Below the pieces are notes generated by a model, which made no database searches, was not told where the DNA came from, and worked only from the letters and a program-made list of their open reading frames with translations. From Trametes villosa (taxonomy: Eukaryota > Basidiomycota > Agaricomycetes > Polyporales > Polyporaceae): 64,000 nucleotides of DNA. The position numbers were made by a program, and so were the translations under genes. This document shows, in pieces, positions 1 through 10,900 of the stretch (within the stretch, counting starts at the first letter, position 1; every line of letters begins with the position of its first letter). Location: positions 5,728,001 through 5,792,000 of the forward strand of contig PUDQ02000001.1 of NCBI GenBank assembly GCA_002964805.2, in the 5' to 3' direction.

Positions 1-909
1 AGGCTGAGTTCAAGGAGGCGAATCGCAGGAGCTTTTGAGGCTCTAGCAGAGATCTCGTCAACCTATATGATCGCGCTTGCACGAGAGAGGGAGCTCACGA
101 CTGGGCTCCGCCGGCCACGCCCTCGAATCCTCTCGGAAAACGAACCTCCTCCCGTCAAATCGCGACTCACGGTCGGCACGCGAAGGCATATCGATGTGTC
201 ACTTGAAGGTTCCGGCGCACGGAGTAGGGGTCGAACACGAGTGGGACCCACGAAGAGGCGCCGACATGGCGGTTGCACGGCGCTTGTCGTGGGCGCGAAA
301 TGGGGATTTCTGCGCACCCAGTGTGTCTGACTGCCCCAATACCGCCTGCATTGTACTCTCGAATCGTCAGGTGTCCCCTCGTAAGTACATCAGTCCGGCC
401 TCGGTGGGATACTCCGGTGCGCTTGAAGAGCCGCGTGCTGTCAGTATGTAGTACTCCAAAGTTGGAAGGAGGGCACGCGCGCGAGCGCGAGGAGGTACGA
501 GGAGAGTGAGGCAGGGTCTGGGCGTAGGGAGCGTACGCGAGCCGCGGCGCGAGGTATTCACCCGCGGGCGCGGGGGCGTGAGGAAGGCCGTGAGGGAGGG
601 AGAGCGCGACGGAGAGCGCGAGAGAGGGAGGGCGGGAGGGAGGGAGAGGCGGCAAAGCGCGTCCACTGTGTACGCTTCACCGCGCCTGTCGCCACCAGAG
701 CGTACGCGGTTGGTAGTATGGAGAGCGAGCTTTACCTTGCGAAAGCAAAAACAACGAAAATCATTCGGCGTCGACTCACGCAGTGGTATTCGCACAAATC
801 TCTACTATTCTTTGCAGGCTTCTCCTATCTACACCATATACTTCCTCATCGTATACCTCCTCTTGCACCACGAAATGAGCAAGTCAAGCTCCGATGCTAC
901 CTGCTTCGC
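1..909. other. no supported gene; GA-rich tract
   Basis: Overlapping short ORFs occur on both strands, but none has family features or a convincing splice structure. Positions about 555-655 are a purine-rich low-complexity stretch (GGGAGGGAGAG-type repeats on the + strand). A 65-codon ORF at 718-915 follows it, but nothing else supports it. Confidence 0.5.
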
Positions 910-1344
910 TCATAAGACGCTGAACTTTTGTAGTACTTGGACAGTACGCACCTCGTCATAGGTGATCTCCCTCGAACACGGGTATTCCGCCAAGTACCGC
1001 CCAGAGGAGATCGCCTCGAGAAAATCGAGGCAGAAGACATATCGAGCTTCTAGGTTTATGAACGAGAGTTTCCAGCTCTGTTCCAGATCGAATCTGAACT
1101 CCTCCGCAGTGCAGCGCACGGTGGAAGCAGCGCGCCCGTAAAGGCGTTTCTCGGCGTCGGTGAGTGGTGGGAGACGCTGAGCAAGGTCGTTCCACGACGA
1201 GATCTTCAACAAGGAGAATAGATGTTTCCTGGTCGCGCTCTGTTGGAAAGGGTTTAGTTGACGAGAAATCGACTGGAAGCCACATAGACTTACACGCAAC
1301 GCCGCACGGACGCGGAACTGATCACGGATGTCCAAGGTATTCAT
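910..1344 (-). CDS. hypothetical protein, two exons, 126 aa
   Basis: I do not recognise the family. The model joins an exon at 1344-1294 (start MNTLDIRDQF) to one at 1239-910, removing a 54-nt intron with a GTAAGT donor and CAACAG acceptor; the frame is kept exactly. The second exon is protein-like, acidic and mixed helical (for example EEFRFDLEQSWKLSF, then YVFCLDFLEAISSGRYL), with no membrane segment, signal peptide or catalytic motif visible. An acceptor-like CCGCAG lies about 25 nt upstream of the chosen ATG, so a further 5' exon is possible. The next gene upstream on the same strand ends at 1673, which leaves an ordinary promoter-sized gap. It is probably a lineage-specific gene; function unknown. 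Confidence 0.45.
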   Translation of the reverse strand: MNTLDIRDQFRVRAALRVSLCGFQSISRQLNPFQQSATRKHLFSLLKISSWNDLAQRLPPLTDAEKRLYGRAASTVRCTAEEFRFDLEQSWKLSFINLEARYVFCLDFLEAISSGRYLAEYPCSREITYDEVRTVQVLQKFSVL

Positions 1345-1672
1345 GAGCTTCGCTGGGCGGTGAAGGCGACTGCGGGGGATGGTGATGGGAGCCGCGATGT
1401 CGAGCAATTATAAAGACTCCTGACGTCCAAGCGCGCCAGCTTACTACCCAAGAGGGAACAATGGATTGCGAACGCAGGCCATCAAAGCGATTGATAGTGG
1501 AATCCAGGAGCGAAGAACAAGCGAAGGAGGTGAATGCGAGCGCAGGTGGACGCGAACGGAGGTGATCTCATTCAGATTTCGGCTCCAGACGGTGCTATTA
1601 CTATAGCTACTGATTATACTCTACGAGGAGCCAAGTGGTCCGAATCAGGCCCTTTCCACTACGACATATGCA
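1345..1672. other. intergenic, nothing recognised
   Basis: No ORF with protein-like composition on either strand. It holds the 5' flank of the gene ending at 910 and the 3' flank of the gene ending at 1673. Confidence 0.5.
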
Positions 1673-2821
1673 TCAGCGTATGATCGCGGTCTCGATACGG
1701 CAGGAATACTGACTTGCAGAGACCCGTCTGGTACCCCAATCGCCGCCAACCCAGGAAAGTGCTTGCTTTTTCGGCGTAACGGTCAGGCGGCGGCCATCTG
1801 CTCGCTGAAAGCCCGGTTCGACTACTTGCCAGAACTCTTCGCCCGAGGTAGGGTCCAGGGACCGCACCCAGAACTGGGAGCTTGCAGGTGTCTTGTGCCA
1901 GAACAGGTCGCCGCGCTGTAGGGCGCAGCTCGCGTGTAGACGAGGGGGGCTCACGATCAGCCGGTCTGACTCGGTCTTGAACCAATAGGTATACTGTCGC
2001 GCGCCCGAGGTGTCGTGTTTGCCATTCCCCCGAATCGGATTTCTCTCGCGAGCGAGTTTGATCTAGAATGGATGCGCATGAGCAATAGCCATTCAAAGAG
2101 GGAGCACACTTACCACTGCGCCTTCCTCCGTCGATGCCGAGGCCCCCTCCCGCGTGACGGAAGCTCTCGAGGCGGATCGTGTGATGCGTCTGGACACGGG
2201 GGTCGTCGTTGATGGTGGGCGACGAGAGCTACGACTGGTTGTAACCGCCTCCTGGCTACTCCCCGAGTCGTACCCGGAAGCGAGCCGAGAATCCGTATCG
2301 ACTTGCGAACTTGTGGCCGCCGGAACGAGCACAGAAGTCGAAGATTGCGCCGATGGAGGAGACGAAGACGGTGGAGAACTGCCCTCGCTCTCGCGCACGG
2401 ACGTGCGCGTGGATGATACCGGAGGCCTCGGCGACTTTGTTAGGATTCCTCTCGACGTCGCGCGCGTGGCCTCTTGGCGGTCGCCCTCCTCCTTGACGCT
2501 ATGGGCCAGGACCAGTTGATTAAATGATGTAGAAGCATAGTTCCACACATACCATGTTTCTCTATCTGAACCTCCGCTCTCAATTGTTCGAAGCAACAGT
2601 GGAAGCGAGCCTGTTCCGGCAGGAACTCGGGCAGAGAACTGTAGAACCGTAGGAGGGCGCTGACGAACGGCCGTGGCCGCCGAGAATGCATAGCTGGACT
2701 CGGCGGGGGAACTGGTCCTACGACGGAATCGACGGTGGACGAGATAGAGGAAAAGGGCAAGGGAGACGGCGACGCTTGCGTGAAGGACGTACTCTGTCAA
2801 TGGCGTATGTGGCAGGTCCAT
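1673..2821 (-). CDS. hypothetical single-pass membrane protein, 365 aa
   Basis: Two exons (2821-2114 and 2062-1673) flank a 51-nt intron with a GTAAGT donor and CTAG acceptor, phase 0. Residues about 10-30 form a hydrophobic helix followed at once by a basic cluster (YLVHRRFRRR), which predicts a signal anchor with a cytosolic C-terminus. The middle (about 120-235) is a Ser/Pro/Thr-rich disordered linker. The second exon gives a folded-looking, Trp-rich C-terminal part (YTYWFKTESDRL, then GDLFWHKTPASSQFW, SGEEFWQVVEPGF) that I cannot assign to a family. An alternative splice near the 3' end (GTCAGT at about 1700) would change only the last residues. It is probably specific to basidiomycetes; function unknown. 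Confidence 0.5.
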
Positions 2822-2997
2822 GGCTGAGATGCGCTCGAACCGGGGGCCCCGATGATGTGCTAGAAAACCAAGCGGCGCGTGGATCCGGCCGCCGCATGCG
2901 CATGCCTAATTCTGTACAAAGCAGACATCTGTCACTGTCATACAAGGTCTCTGATATAAGTACAACGTCGTGAACAAGGCGCCGCGTGCCCTCTAGA

Positions 2998-4582
2998 TCA
3001 CGGCGTGGACAACATGTCAAGCGGAGTCTTGATCTGATACGGATCAGCCGAGTACCACAACACCCAGAACAACGTCACAAGGAGGCCCGTCCAGGCGATG
3101 TATCCTGCAATCTGTATACCACGTCGTTTCTGCGGCATGTCTTCGAGGAGGCGTGAGCTTACCGTGCACCTGCGCTCAGAGCTTCTACGAGCTCTGACCC
3201 GCATCGTCCCAGTTACAGCGCGTCGTTTTCCTGCACAAGACGGTCGTTTATTGGACGGTTAAAACGAAGCGAGTGATTGGGCTTACGGGCTTCTCTGGTC
3301 TTCCAAAGCACCACAGAACTGGCGGCACCGACGTTGAACACGCCGGTAGCAATGAAGAAATTGTCGTGATCAGCGTCGTAGTGTGCCTGCACGTGCGTAT
3401 GAGCTGAGTTTCGATTGCATCGGCTGAATGGGGACACTCACGCCGATAGCGAGCACACGCGCGTCACCTGTGAGGCTAGAATGTCAGAACGTCATGTGGA
3501 GCGGCTCGTAAATTACACACCGTCAAGGGCGAGAGGCTGTTTACGTCGAGAATAGATATCCCACACGTTGACCTGGCCGTGGAGTGTGCCGCCGACGATG
3601 GCATGATCGCCGTGCAAGAAACGCAAAGGTACAGGGGGGCCCCTCCCGACGTCCTGTTGAAACGCCCATAACGGCTCTAATTGGACCAAGCTCTTCAGCT
3701 CGAAGAGCTCGAAGCCAGTGTGCATGTTGGATACGGCTAAGATGCGGCCATCCCGTGTCAGACTTGCATCAGCACTAGCCCGGTATCAGCGGCTTGGCGA
3801 ATGAACTGTGGGAGGCAATGCTTACATGCGTCCGGGGACGGCCGTTCCGCCGATACGGGTCCACGTCCGCCCGTCGAATGCACTGAGCCAACCGTTAAGC
3901 TTCTCAGTGCGTGTCTATAGCTAAGGGGAGAAGGATTGCTCACACAACGCCGTGACTGAGATAAGTCACTAGCAAGACGATAGGAGACGATGGCGCAGAG
4001 GTCCAGTGTAGACTCGTGGTGATGATATCGCACCTAGTCGTATAAGCGCTGCGTCGAGGAGGGCGAATGTCGGCAACGAATCGCCAGGCACCTTCGGAAC
4101 GTCAGCGTAATCGAAGCGGAGTGCCGGGACACGCTCACTGAGGGATTCGCGAGCCCATATCTTGACCTCCTTATGCGCCCCAGTGGCAAGATATGTACCA
4201 TTAAACGCAATGCGTTCGACGGGGAATTGGTGCGCAAGAAATCCTCCTAGCTGGATGAGTTTCTGCAAGAAGTCAGCCCTGGCGGCGGCTTCGAAGATGT
4301 GGGTAACATTACTGGGTGGATTGCCAGTGAGGCAATTGTGCCATTCTCCATCCCGCATACCAGGTGTTCGCTTGATTCGAGCCACAGTACCGAGAGCACC
4401 GCGGATTTCCCAGAGAAAACATAAAGCAGCGTACCAGAGCTGACATCCCATATACACACTCTGCCGTCCAATCCAGCGGACGCGAGACGCGTACCGTTAG
4501 GGCTAAATTCAACCGCGGTGACTCCATCAGAGTGCCCTTCGGGGTGGGTTAGATGTATGGACTGTCGATATAGAAGAGGCAT
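2998..4582 (-). CDS. WD40 repeat protein with C-terminal transmembrane anchor
   Basis: The start is MPLLYRQSIHLTHPEGHSDG, followed at once by a WD40 repeat (VTAVEFSPNGTRLASAGLDG, then VCIWD). Later blades include VERIAFNGTYLATGAHKEV with KIWA, GWLSAFDGRTWTRIGG, LAVSNMHTGFELFEL, and GDHAIVGGTLHGQVNVWDI. Near the C-terminus come HYDADHDNFFIATGVFN and a single hydrophobic helix (IAWTGLLVTLFWVLW) just before the stop. Intron 1 (4312-4263, 50 nt, CTGAC branch site) is secure. The joins around 4033-3900 and the last exons are approximate because more than one acceptor fits. The family, a WD40 propeller tethered by a tail anchor, is multicopy and poorly characterised in polypores. I infer a membrane-bound scaffold; no enzymatic role is visible. 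The upstream 5' flank carries a tandem repeat (separate entry). Confidence 0.65.
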
Positions 4583-4654
4583 GAGCAAGCGCAAGTTCGC
4601 AGCAGTGGGTGATGGATGTAGTAGGATGCAGCACTGTACTGCAGTCACGATCGC

Positions 4655-4779
4655 GTCTGACGCGCTTCCGAGCCGCTCCGCCGCGTTCCGCGAACGGAAG
4701 CGGGAAGCGCCCGCCTGCAGTCTGACGCGCTTCCGAGCCGCTCCGCCGCGTTCCGCGAACGGAAGCGGGAAGCGCCCGC
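4655..4779. repeat. tandem duplication, 60-bp exact copies, 65-bp period, hairpin-forming
   Basis: Positions 4655-4714 and 4720-4779 are identical. Each copy contains TTCCG-CGAA-CGGAA, a perfect 5-bp stem with a CGAA loop. Each is also bounded by GCGCTTCC and GGAAGCGC, so the whole copy can fold into a longer stem. It lies 73 bp upstream of the WD40 gene start, in its promoter or 5' UTR. Confidence 0.9.
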
Positions 4780-5154
4780 ATGTGGACTTTGCACGTGGGG
4801 CGTGTACCCATGTCAAGTGCGCGTTCTGCACTACTTAGCCGATGCCACTCAACGTTCGCCCTGGGCCATACACCTGGTGATAAATGTCGCTCGATAGCGA
4901 GGATTTGTTTTCTTGCTCGCTTCATCTCAATCCTTGTACAGTTTACGGGCGGAGTGGCTACTCCCTCACACTCAGGCACAACACGCGGAGAGTGCATCGT
5001 ATCAAGAACAACGACATGCCTGGACGCCGCGAACGCACGCCACTCAGACATACATATAAGGTCATGAGGAGCAGCGGAAACGACAGAAACCTCACTACCA
5101 CCCGCTACCTTTCTCATCTTCGCTCACCACGCGCCTCCTACCACCAAGCGAGTC
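4780..5154. other. intergenic, nothing recognised
   Basis: This is the divergent gap between the WD40 gene (-) and the LRR-like gene (+). No ORF here looks protein-like. Confidence 0.5.
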
Positions 5155-6303
5155 ATGTCCATCATCCTCTCACCGACCCGTAGTAGGCAGCGCGCATCGC
5201 TAGAGATGGTGAGCTTCACCGCAAGGTCCTCGCCGTTATCATTAAGCTCACACCTTAGCAGAGTGCGCTGGCGGTTCCTAGCAAAGAGGACGTACGCATA
5301 ACATCCTTGGACGACCTGCAGAAGTTCGTGCTCCTTGGCACTCACAACCCCAACATCGGCCGCGTCGTAGAGGATCTCACTATCTCCTTGCCGCCGAACG
5401 TGGGCTACCCCGCACGAGTCCTTCGCACCGCCCTCCAGCTTGTTCCCAACGTCGAGAACTTGGTCTTGGACCTACCCACCGAGTCCCCCGTTACGCTGCT
5501 GAACGGGCTGGAGTTCCCCAACCTCCGCATCTTCTCGACCAATCTTCCGCATCGCGGACTGCTTTATTTCCTCAACTCCCATGCCTACCTGTCCGCGCTC
5601 CTTCTGCGCGACTGCGGTCGTGGTGAGGCCTGTCCTCTTCAAGGCGTGGAGCTCCGTCATCTCAGCAGCCTGCAGTGCCCCTCCCGGTGCTTCGCAGGTA
5701 TACTCCGCGGACCGCTCGTCGTCGCGACTGTCAACATCTCCCGACTCACTTCTATGTCGACGCTCGCCATTCAAACCCTCTCCTCCTCTCGTATCCACTC
5801 GCTCACGGTGGACTACTTCACGACTGACCACGACGTTCTCATGCAAGTCGTGCTCGCCGCGCCCAACCTGCGCAAGCTGAAGCTCAACGAGAAATCCCAG
5901 CCCGAGGTATGTATCTGAAGCGATGCACGGTTGAGTTGTGCTGACTCCACCACAGCGTCGCCATGACGGAACCGTTCGCCGCCCTTGGAACGACGTTCAA
6001 GAATGGCACCGCACTTTGCTGCGCCTCCCTCATCTGGAGGAGCTTATGCTGCGGACGCTCGTCTGCGTTTGCGGCCCGACTCGTTCCGAGCGCCAGGTGG
6101 TCACTGCATGGGCTAGCGGGATCGGACGGCGTGCCGTTCCGCATCCCAGCCTCTACCACATCGCCTTGATCCAGAAGGATCCTGCCGGGGTTGCGGAACT
6201 TCGTCCTCGGCAACAACTCAGCCATTGGTTCAAGAAGGAACGCGGGGTTTGGGGCCGCATGGCGTCTACCATTATAGGGCCCACCCAGTCGTTTACTCTC
6301 TGA
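5155..6303 (+). CDS. LRR/F-box-like hypothetical protein, 5' end uncertain
   Basis: The secure part is 5259-5906 plus 5956-6303, joined across a 49-nt intron with a GTATGT donor, CTGAC branch site and CACAG acceptor. Leucine-rich repeat-like segments recur: VVEDLTISLPPNVGY, VPNVENLVLDLPTESP, FPNLRIFSTNLP, AAPNLRKLKLNEKS, LPHLEELMLRTLVC. This pattern is typical of the large basidiomycete F-box/LRR families, which act as substrate receptors of SCF ubiquitin ligases. I see no F-box. The 5' exon proposed here (5155-5208) with a 50-nt intron keeps the frame and gives 349 aa. However, upstream frames also contain F-box-protein-like fragments interrupted by stops (LSRVRWRFLAKRTYA), so the N-terminus may be decayed. 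Treat it as a gene with an unresolved or degenerate 5' end. Confidence 0.5.
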
Positions 6304-6850
6304 TCATATCACCTCACAACCCTCACCTCGCCGCCTCTACCAGTCTCGTATCATGTCCCTCACCCGCGCCCCTCATGCCCCTCACCCGCGTCCCTCATGC
6401 CCCTCACCCGCTTCACATTGTGTTATGTTATGATATATGTCTCCCGGTATATTGGCGTTCCGTATGAATATGCATGTCCGTGTTGATATGATTATGCCCT
6501 ACTCTGAGTCTGAATACAAATTATGACGCTATGGACACCGCGTCTGAGTTTGATGAATGATCGCGATTTGAGCCTGAGCGCGGTCACGTGCTGCGTGCCT
6601 GAGTGTGTCCCACGGAGACCGGCCCTTTGTGCTGCTCTCAGTCTACTCGCACCAAGCACGCACCATGGCCTATCATCTCGCGCACGCTCGGCAGCTACCT
6701 TGACCTCCGTTTGCAAACCTCCCCGACTCGTCAATCTCCCTCGAACTGTCATCCCCCGGCCTACTCTACAGACTCTCGTCCTTGATATCCCATCCTACGC
6801 TTTCGCGACGTCGCCCCGCTCTCAGCCACAAGATCCCGGCATATCGCGAG
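6304..6850. other. intergenic with a short tandem repeat
   Basis: Apart from the 22-bp repeat at 6354-6416 nothing was recognised. The longer ORFs here (for example 6523-6924) have no family features. Confidence 0.5.
6354..6416. repeat. 22-bp tandem repeat, about 2.9 copies
   Basis: The unit TGYCCCTCACCCGCGYCCCTCA starts at 6354, 6376 and 6398. It lies just downstream of the LRR-like gene, in its 3' UTR or the intergenic region. Confidence 0.85.
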
Positions 6851-7652
6851 ATGGACACAGGCAGCCACCCTGCTACTCCGCCATTGCCCTCGCTCGACGA
6901 CTGCACGCCAAGGCCCACCGCTGAGAGGATCCTCGTCTTTGTGCGGCACTTCATGAGTGGTCGAGAGGCACTCGTTGATCGCGGTCTTCTAGGACTATAC
7001 GGAGGGAGTCTCCAAGAATCACATAGAGTCCCTGCGCAACAAGGCTGTAACGCTTCAACTGGAACTTACGGTGCTCAAGGCCCAGAAGTCGTCTGACAGG
7101 GGCAAGCTCGACCAGCTCGAACGCGACGCCGGGGCTCTACGGGCGGGCTATGGCGACCTGACGGATCGTGTGAGTAGCTTGAAGCAGTTGTTCGTCAAGG
7201 TAGGTACGGAAGTCGTCTGACAGGGACAAGCTCGAACAGCTCGAACGCGACGCCGCGACTCTCAAAGCCCAGAGGTCGTCTGATAGGGGCAAGCTTGAAC
7301 AGCTCGAACGCGACGCCGGGGCTGTACTGGAGAGTTATGGGGCCCTGACGGATCGTGTGAGTCGTACGGAGGAGCTATTGGCTCGCCTTGAGGCCCGTAG
7401 AGGGCTGTTCTCTCAACTTCTCGGTACGATATATACCCCAACTTACCTGCTGCTACCTCTCAACGGTCCACAGCTTTGAAAGAATCGTTGAGCGAGAAGC
7501 TGGCACCACTGTGGGCTCGTGGGCACCACATTACCGTCAGTCAGCTCACCTTACCCTTATGGCAGCTGTTGTACTTATCAGCAAAGTCAGGACGCGCTCT
7601 CCGGCGAGCTAAGCACGGCCTGGGTAGTCTCTATGATATGGGCCCTTCGTAA
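6851..7652 (+). CDS. coiled-coil protein, four exons, 208 aa
   Basis: The exons 6851-6940, 6993-7199, 7273-7423 and 7474-7652 keep the frame and sum to 209 codons with the stop. The start is MDTGSHPATPPLPSLDDC. Residues about 31-150 form heptad-rich helix with a repeated block (SSDRGKLDQLERDAGAL and SSDRGKLEQLERDAGAV, each followed by a DLTDRV- or ALTDRV-type segment). No enzymatic motif is visible. Intron 2 (7200-7272) has a canonical donor, AAG|GTAGGT, and a CCCAG acceptor, but its sequence is a third copy of the same coding repeat (7210-7262). If it is not spliced out, the frame shifts there and the gene is broken. The C-terminal exon is less certain. It lies directly upstream of the transposase gene on the same strand and could be cargo of that element or an independent gene. 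Function unknown. Confidence 0.5.
7086..7325 (+). repeat. three copies of a 53-bp coding repeat, one inside an intron
   Basis: Copies start at 7086, 7210 and 7273; each runs from AAGTCGTCTG (AGGTCGTCTG in the third) to the GACGCC-plus-seven end, with a few substitutions. Copies 1 and 3 are both preceded by CTCAARGCCCAG and are read as exon. Copy 2 lies within the predicted 73-nt intron. Confidence 0.85.
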
Positions 7653-7987
7653 CGGCGTTGTCCCCGAGGCCGACCTATACACATGGTTTGCATTCGGTTT
7701 GCATCGGTTTGCCGTTGTTCTCTACGCGACCGCGGCGCCTCCGATTGCTCATGAGTTTCCACTGTGGGCCGATCTGTAGATTAACGTTGTACTCCGTATA
7801 CGATCGCTTTGTACGACTACAAGCTCGTCACGGCGCCTTGTTCTTCGACGTGGGAGGGTCGGTATAGAGTAATCCGTGGTGCGTCGCCGTGCCCCCTCCC
7901 TCTTCCCACCCGTCTTACCCTCTTTTTCATCCACTGCTTCAACATCTGCACCCCAAACCGCTCCCACCTCCCACCGGTCTGCACGCA
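7653..7987. other. intergenic, nothing recognised
   Basis: The gap lies between the coiled-coil gene and the transposase start. An alternative reading frame stays open across 7565-7779 but shows no family signal. No GAGCTC array like that on the right side of the transposase is present here. Confidence 0.45.
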
Positions 7988-10900
7988 ATGACTGCCAAGA
8001 AGAAGCTGCGACTATGTTTGTGCTCCTTGTGTAGTACACTGAAGCACATCGAACAAGGCGTCGAGAAACCAGGACGTATGCTTGATCTCAGGAAGTGGAA
8101 GGATCACAAGATCGACGACGAGCTTCGCGAAGATGAAGACGATCATGCAAGCTACGTATTATCCCTGGCCAGCAATTCCCAGAGCCCGCCATCTCCACCG
8201 CCCCGCGAGCCTTCTCCACCGCCCCGCGAGCCTTCTCCACCGCCTCGCGAGCCTTCGCCGTCTCGCAAGCACGGAGACGAACATACGCCACCCCACTTGT
8301 CGCCCCGCGCGCTCCCCGGTCGTGTTGCTCAAGTCGAAGCTCGTTCTCCTCCTGTTACCGTATGTATCTCTACTAGGGCATGTAGCAAACACTGATAGTT
8401 TCGCTAGCAGGATTCGGTTCCTCACGAACGGGCTGCGGATCCGCTGAAGAATGGGAACCCCAGCGACGACAGCACCAGCAACCCCGTACGTTGTCCTACG
8501 CGTGTGCAGTGCACGAGTTACGCTTACTGAATCCGCTCAAGGTGGACGCGATCTCGCAACGACTCACCGAGCTTTCTCTCGTTGAGTCGTGTTTGGCGAT
8601 CGAGCTGCGTCTGGCGCCCGACAGCCCGCAACTCGTTTTTGAACACTCCCCGCGCTCTCTGGACGATCTCCCGCTCCTTCGCACCTCCGCAGTAGAGAAC
8701 CGGCAGTTCCTAGCTGCTCGCGTTTCGCTTAAAGAGAAGAGGCACACGCTGCGCTCCCTGCCGCTGCTGGGCGACCGAGACGCAGACCGTCGACGGAGCA
8801 AGCTGCTTGCGAAGGTGTCCGAGGAGCTGGACGCGTTGGACGCACAAGAGAAGACTGCCTGGGAGTGTCAGAAGCTCCTGGCTGGACTCTACGGCTTTCA
8901 AGATCAGACCCAGACCAACGCGGCCCGAGTTTATCATACGGGTACGTCTCCGTCCACATCTACCATCCTCCGTCCCAGTAATCTGAGCACGTCTTTCATC
9001 AAGAGCACAGGTTTCTCCCTCGTCCAACATTGCAGCCGTGTATCCTACTGGCTCTGGTCGTAACCAGTGCGCTTCACACGCTGTCGGGGCTGGACGGCGC
9101 TGCGGCCAACCTTCTCCTGGGGATGGTCCGCGTTGTTCTGACTGGCGCATTCATCGCTTGCAACCAAAACGCGTCTAATCGACCCTCGCCCTTGCTCGAC
9201 GCATCTCTCGACGCCTCTGTCAACGCTTCTCTCATGCGACGGCTAAACATGACCCAGCGCCCTTCGCGCAGACGCCGGCCACTCACAAATCTCACCACCG
9301 CGCAGCAGGACATGCTCGACTCGATACCACGCGATATTCGGACCGTTCTCTCCCGCCTCAGGCTCGAGCCAGAGATCGTCCGTTACGCCGCCTGCCCAAA
9401 GTGCTCTCAGACATACGCTCCCGATCCAAACTCCCCCAACGATCCGTACCCTCATCACTGTACGTTCCGTGAGACGGACAAACCCTTGTGCGGCTCCCTC
9501 TTGGTGCGGAAAGTGACGCATGCGGCGACTTCGTCCATCCAGCCGGGTCGCGTAACGTACTCGCCACTGCGGCCCTTCCCGTACCACACACTCGTCTCAT
9601 GGATCGCCAACCTGTTCTCGCGGAAGGAAGGCGAGACGGCTGTGGAAGGCGCATGGGCGCGTTCGATCCCGAATCCTGGCTCTTCGTACTCCGACATCCT
9701 GCAGTCTCCAGCGTTTCGTGGATTTCGTGGCCCGGACGGTTCCCTCTTCTCCGAGCAGATAGGAACTAACGTGCATCTCGTCTTCGGGCTATTCATCGAC
9801 TGGTTCAACCCGCACGGCAATAAGCAGGCCGGCAAATCATGCTCGATTGGAGCAATCTACCTGGTGTGCTATAGCCTACCACCCGAGCTGCGCTTTCTCC
9901 CAGAATACATGTGTCTCCTCGGCATCATCCCCGGGCCTCACGAACCGTCTTTGCACGAACTCAACAACTTCCTTCGGCCCTTGGTCGACGAGCTCCTCAT
10001 TCTCTGGCACGCCGGCATCTGGCTCACACGAACAGCCCTACACGCCTCAGGCCGTCTGGTCCGCGCCGCCGTGATTCCCTTGATCTGCGACCTGCCCGCC
10101 CTGCGCAAGGCCGCTGGATTCGCTGGTCACCAGTCGACCCACTTCTGCTCGTTCTGTCTGTTGAAGAAACAGGACATCAACAACCTATCTCGCCCATGGC
10201 CTTCTCGCTCCTGGAAGGAGCATCTCGACATCGCAACTACCTGGCGGGACGCGCAGAGTGAGGCGGATCGGGAGATGACGTTCAACGAGCACGGATTACG
10301 GTGGTCAGAACTTCTCCGCTTGCCGTACTGGGATCCAACGCGCTATGCCGTCGTCGATGCCATGCACAACCTGCTCCTCGGTGGCCTTCGTCATCATTTT
10401 AGGGTGGTGTGGGGTGTTCCGGTCAAGGACAAGTCTCCGTCGAAGGCGACGCCGCACAGTCCTGTCCAGCAACAAGAGTGGCTCGCATACCTGGTTAGTG
10501 CGCTTCGCAAGGGCGTTCTTCCGGATGGCAAACTCGCGAAAGGTGCACTCGCAGCGGTCTCGCAACCTCGTAAAGGTTACCTCGTCGCGCTCGCGGAGCT
10601 CAATGCCATCGACCCAGGATCAAAACAAACGAAGGATGCTTACGCGGCGGCGCTACTGCAATGGGTTGGTTCTGTCGCGGCTCCCTCCAGCGCATGGTTG
10701 CTAACCTTGCGTCACATCGTCAGGTTCAGACGCACTCCATGGACGAACTCGCAATCCCGCCCGTGCTCGACAAGCCGACCAGCGATTTCCACCTCGCACG
10801 CAACCAGTACGACCTCGTCAAATTCAACATCCTGACACCCGAAATCGTCGGTTGTGTGCGCGCCGACATCATGTCTACGTATCTCCCCTCCTGGATCGAG

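Noticed and set aside
718..915. 65-codon plus-strand ORF near the left edge
   Set aside because: Short, without a family signal, and overlapped by other ORFs. A GA-rich tract upstream is weak evidence for a promoter.
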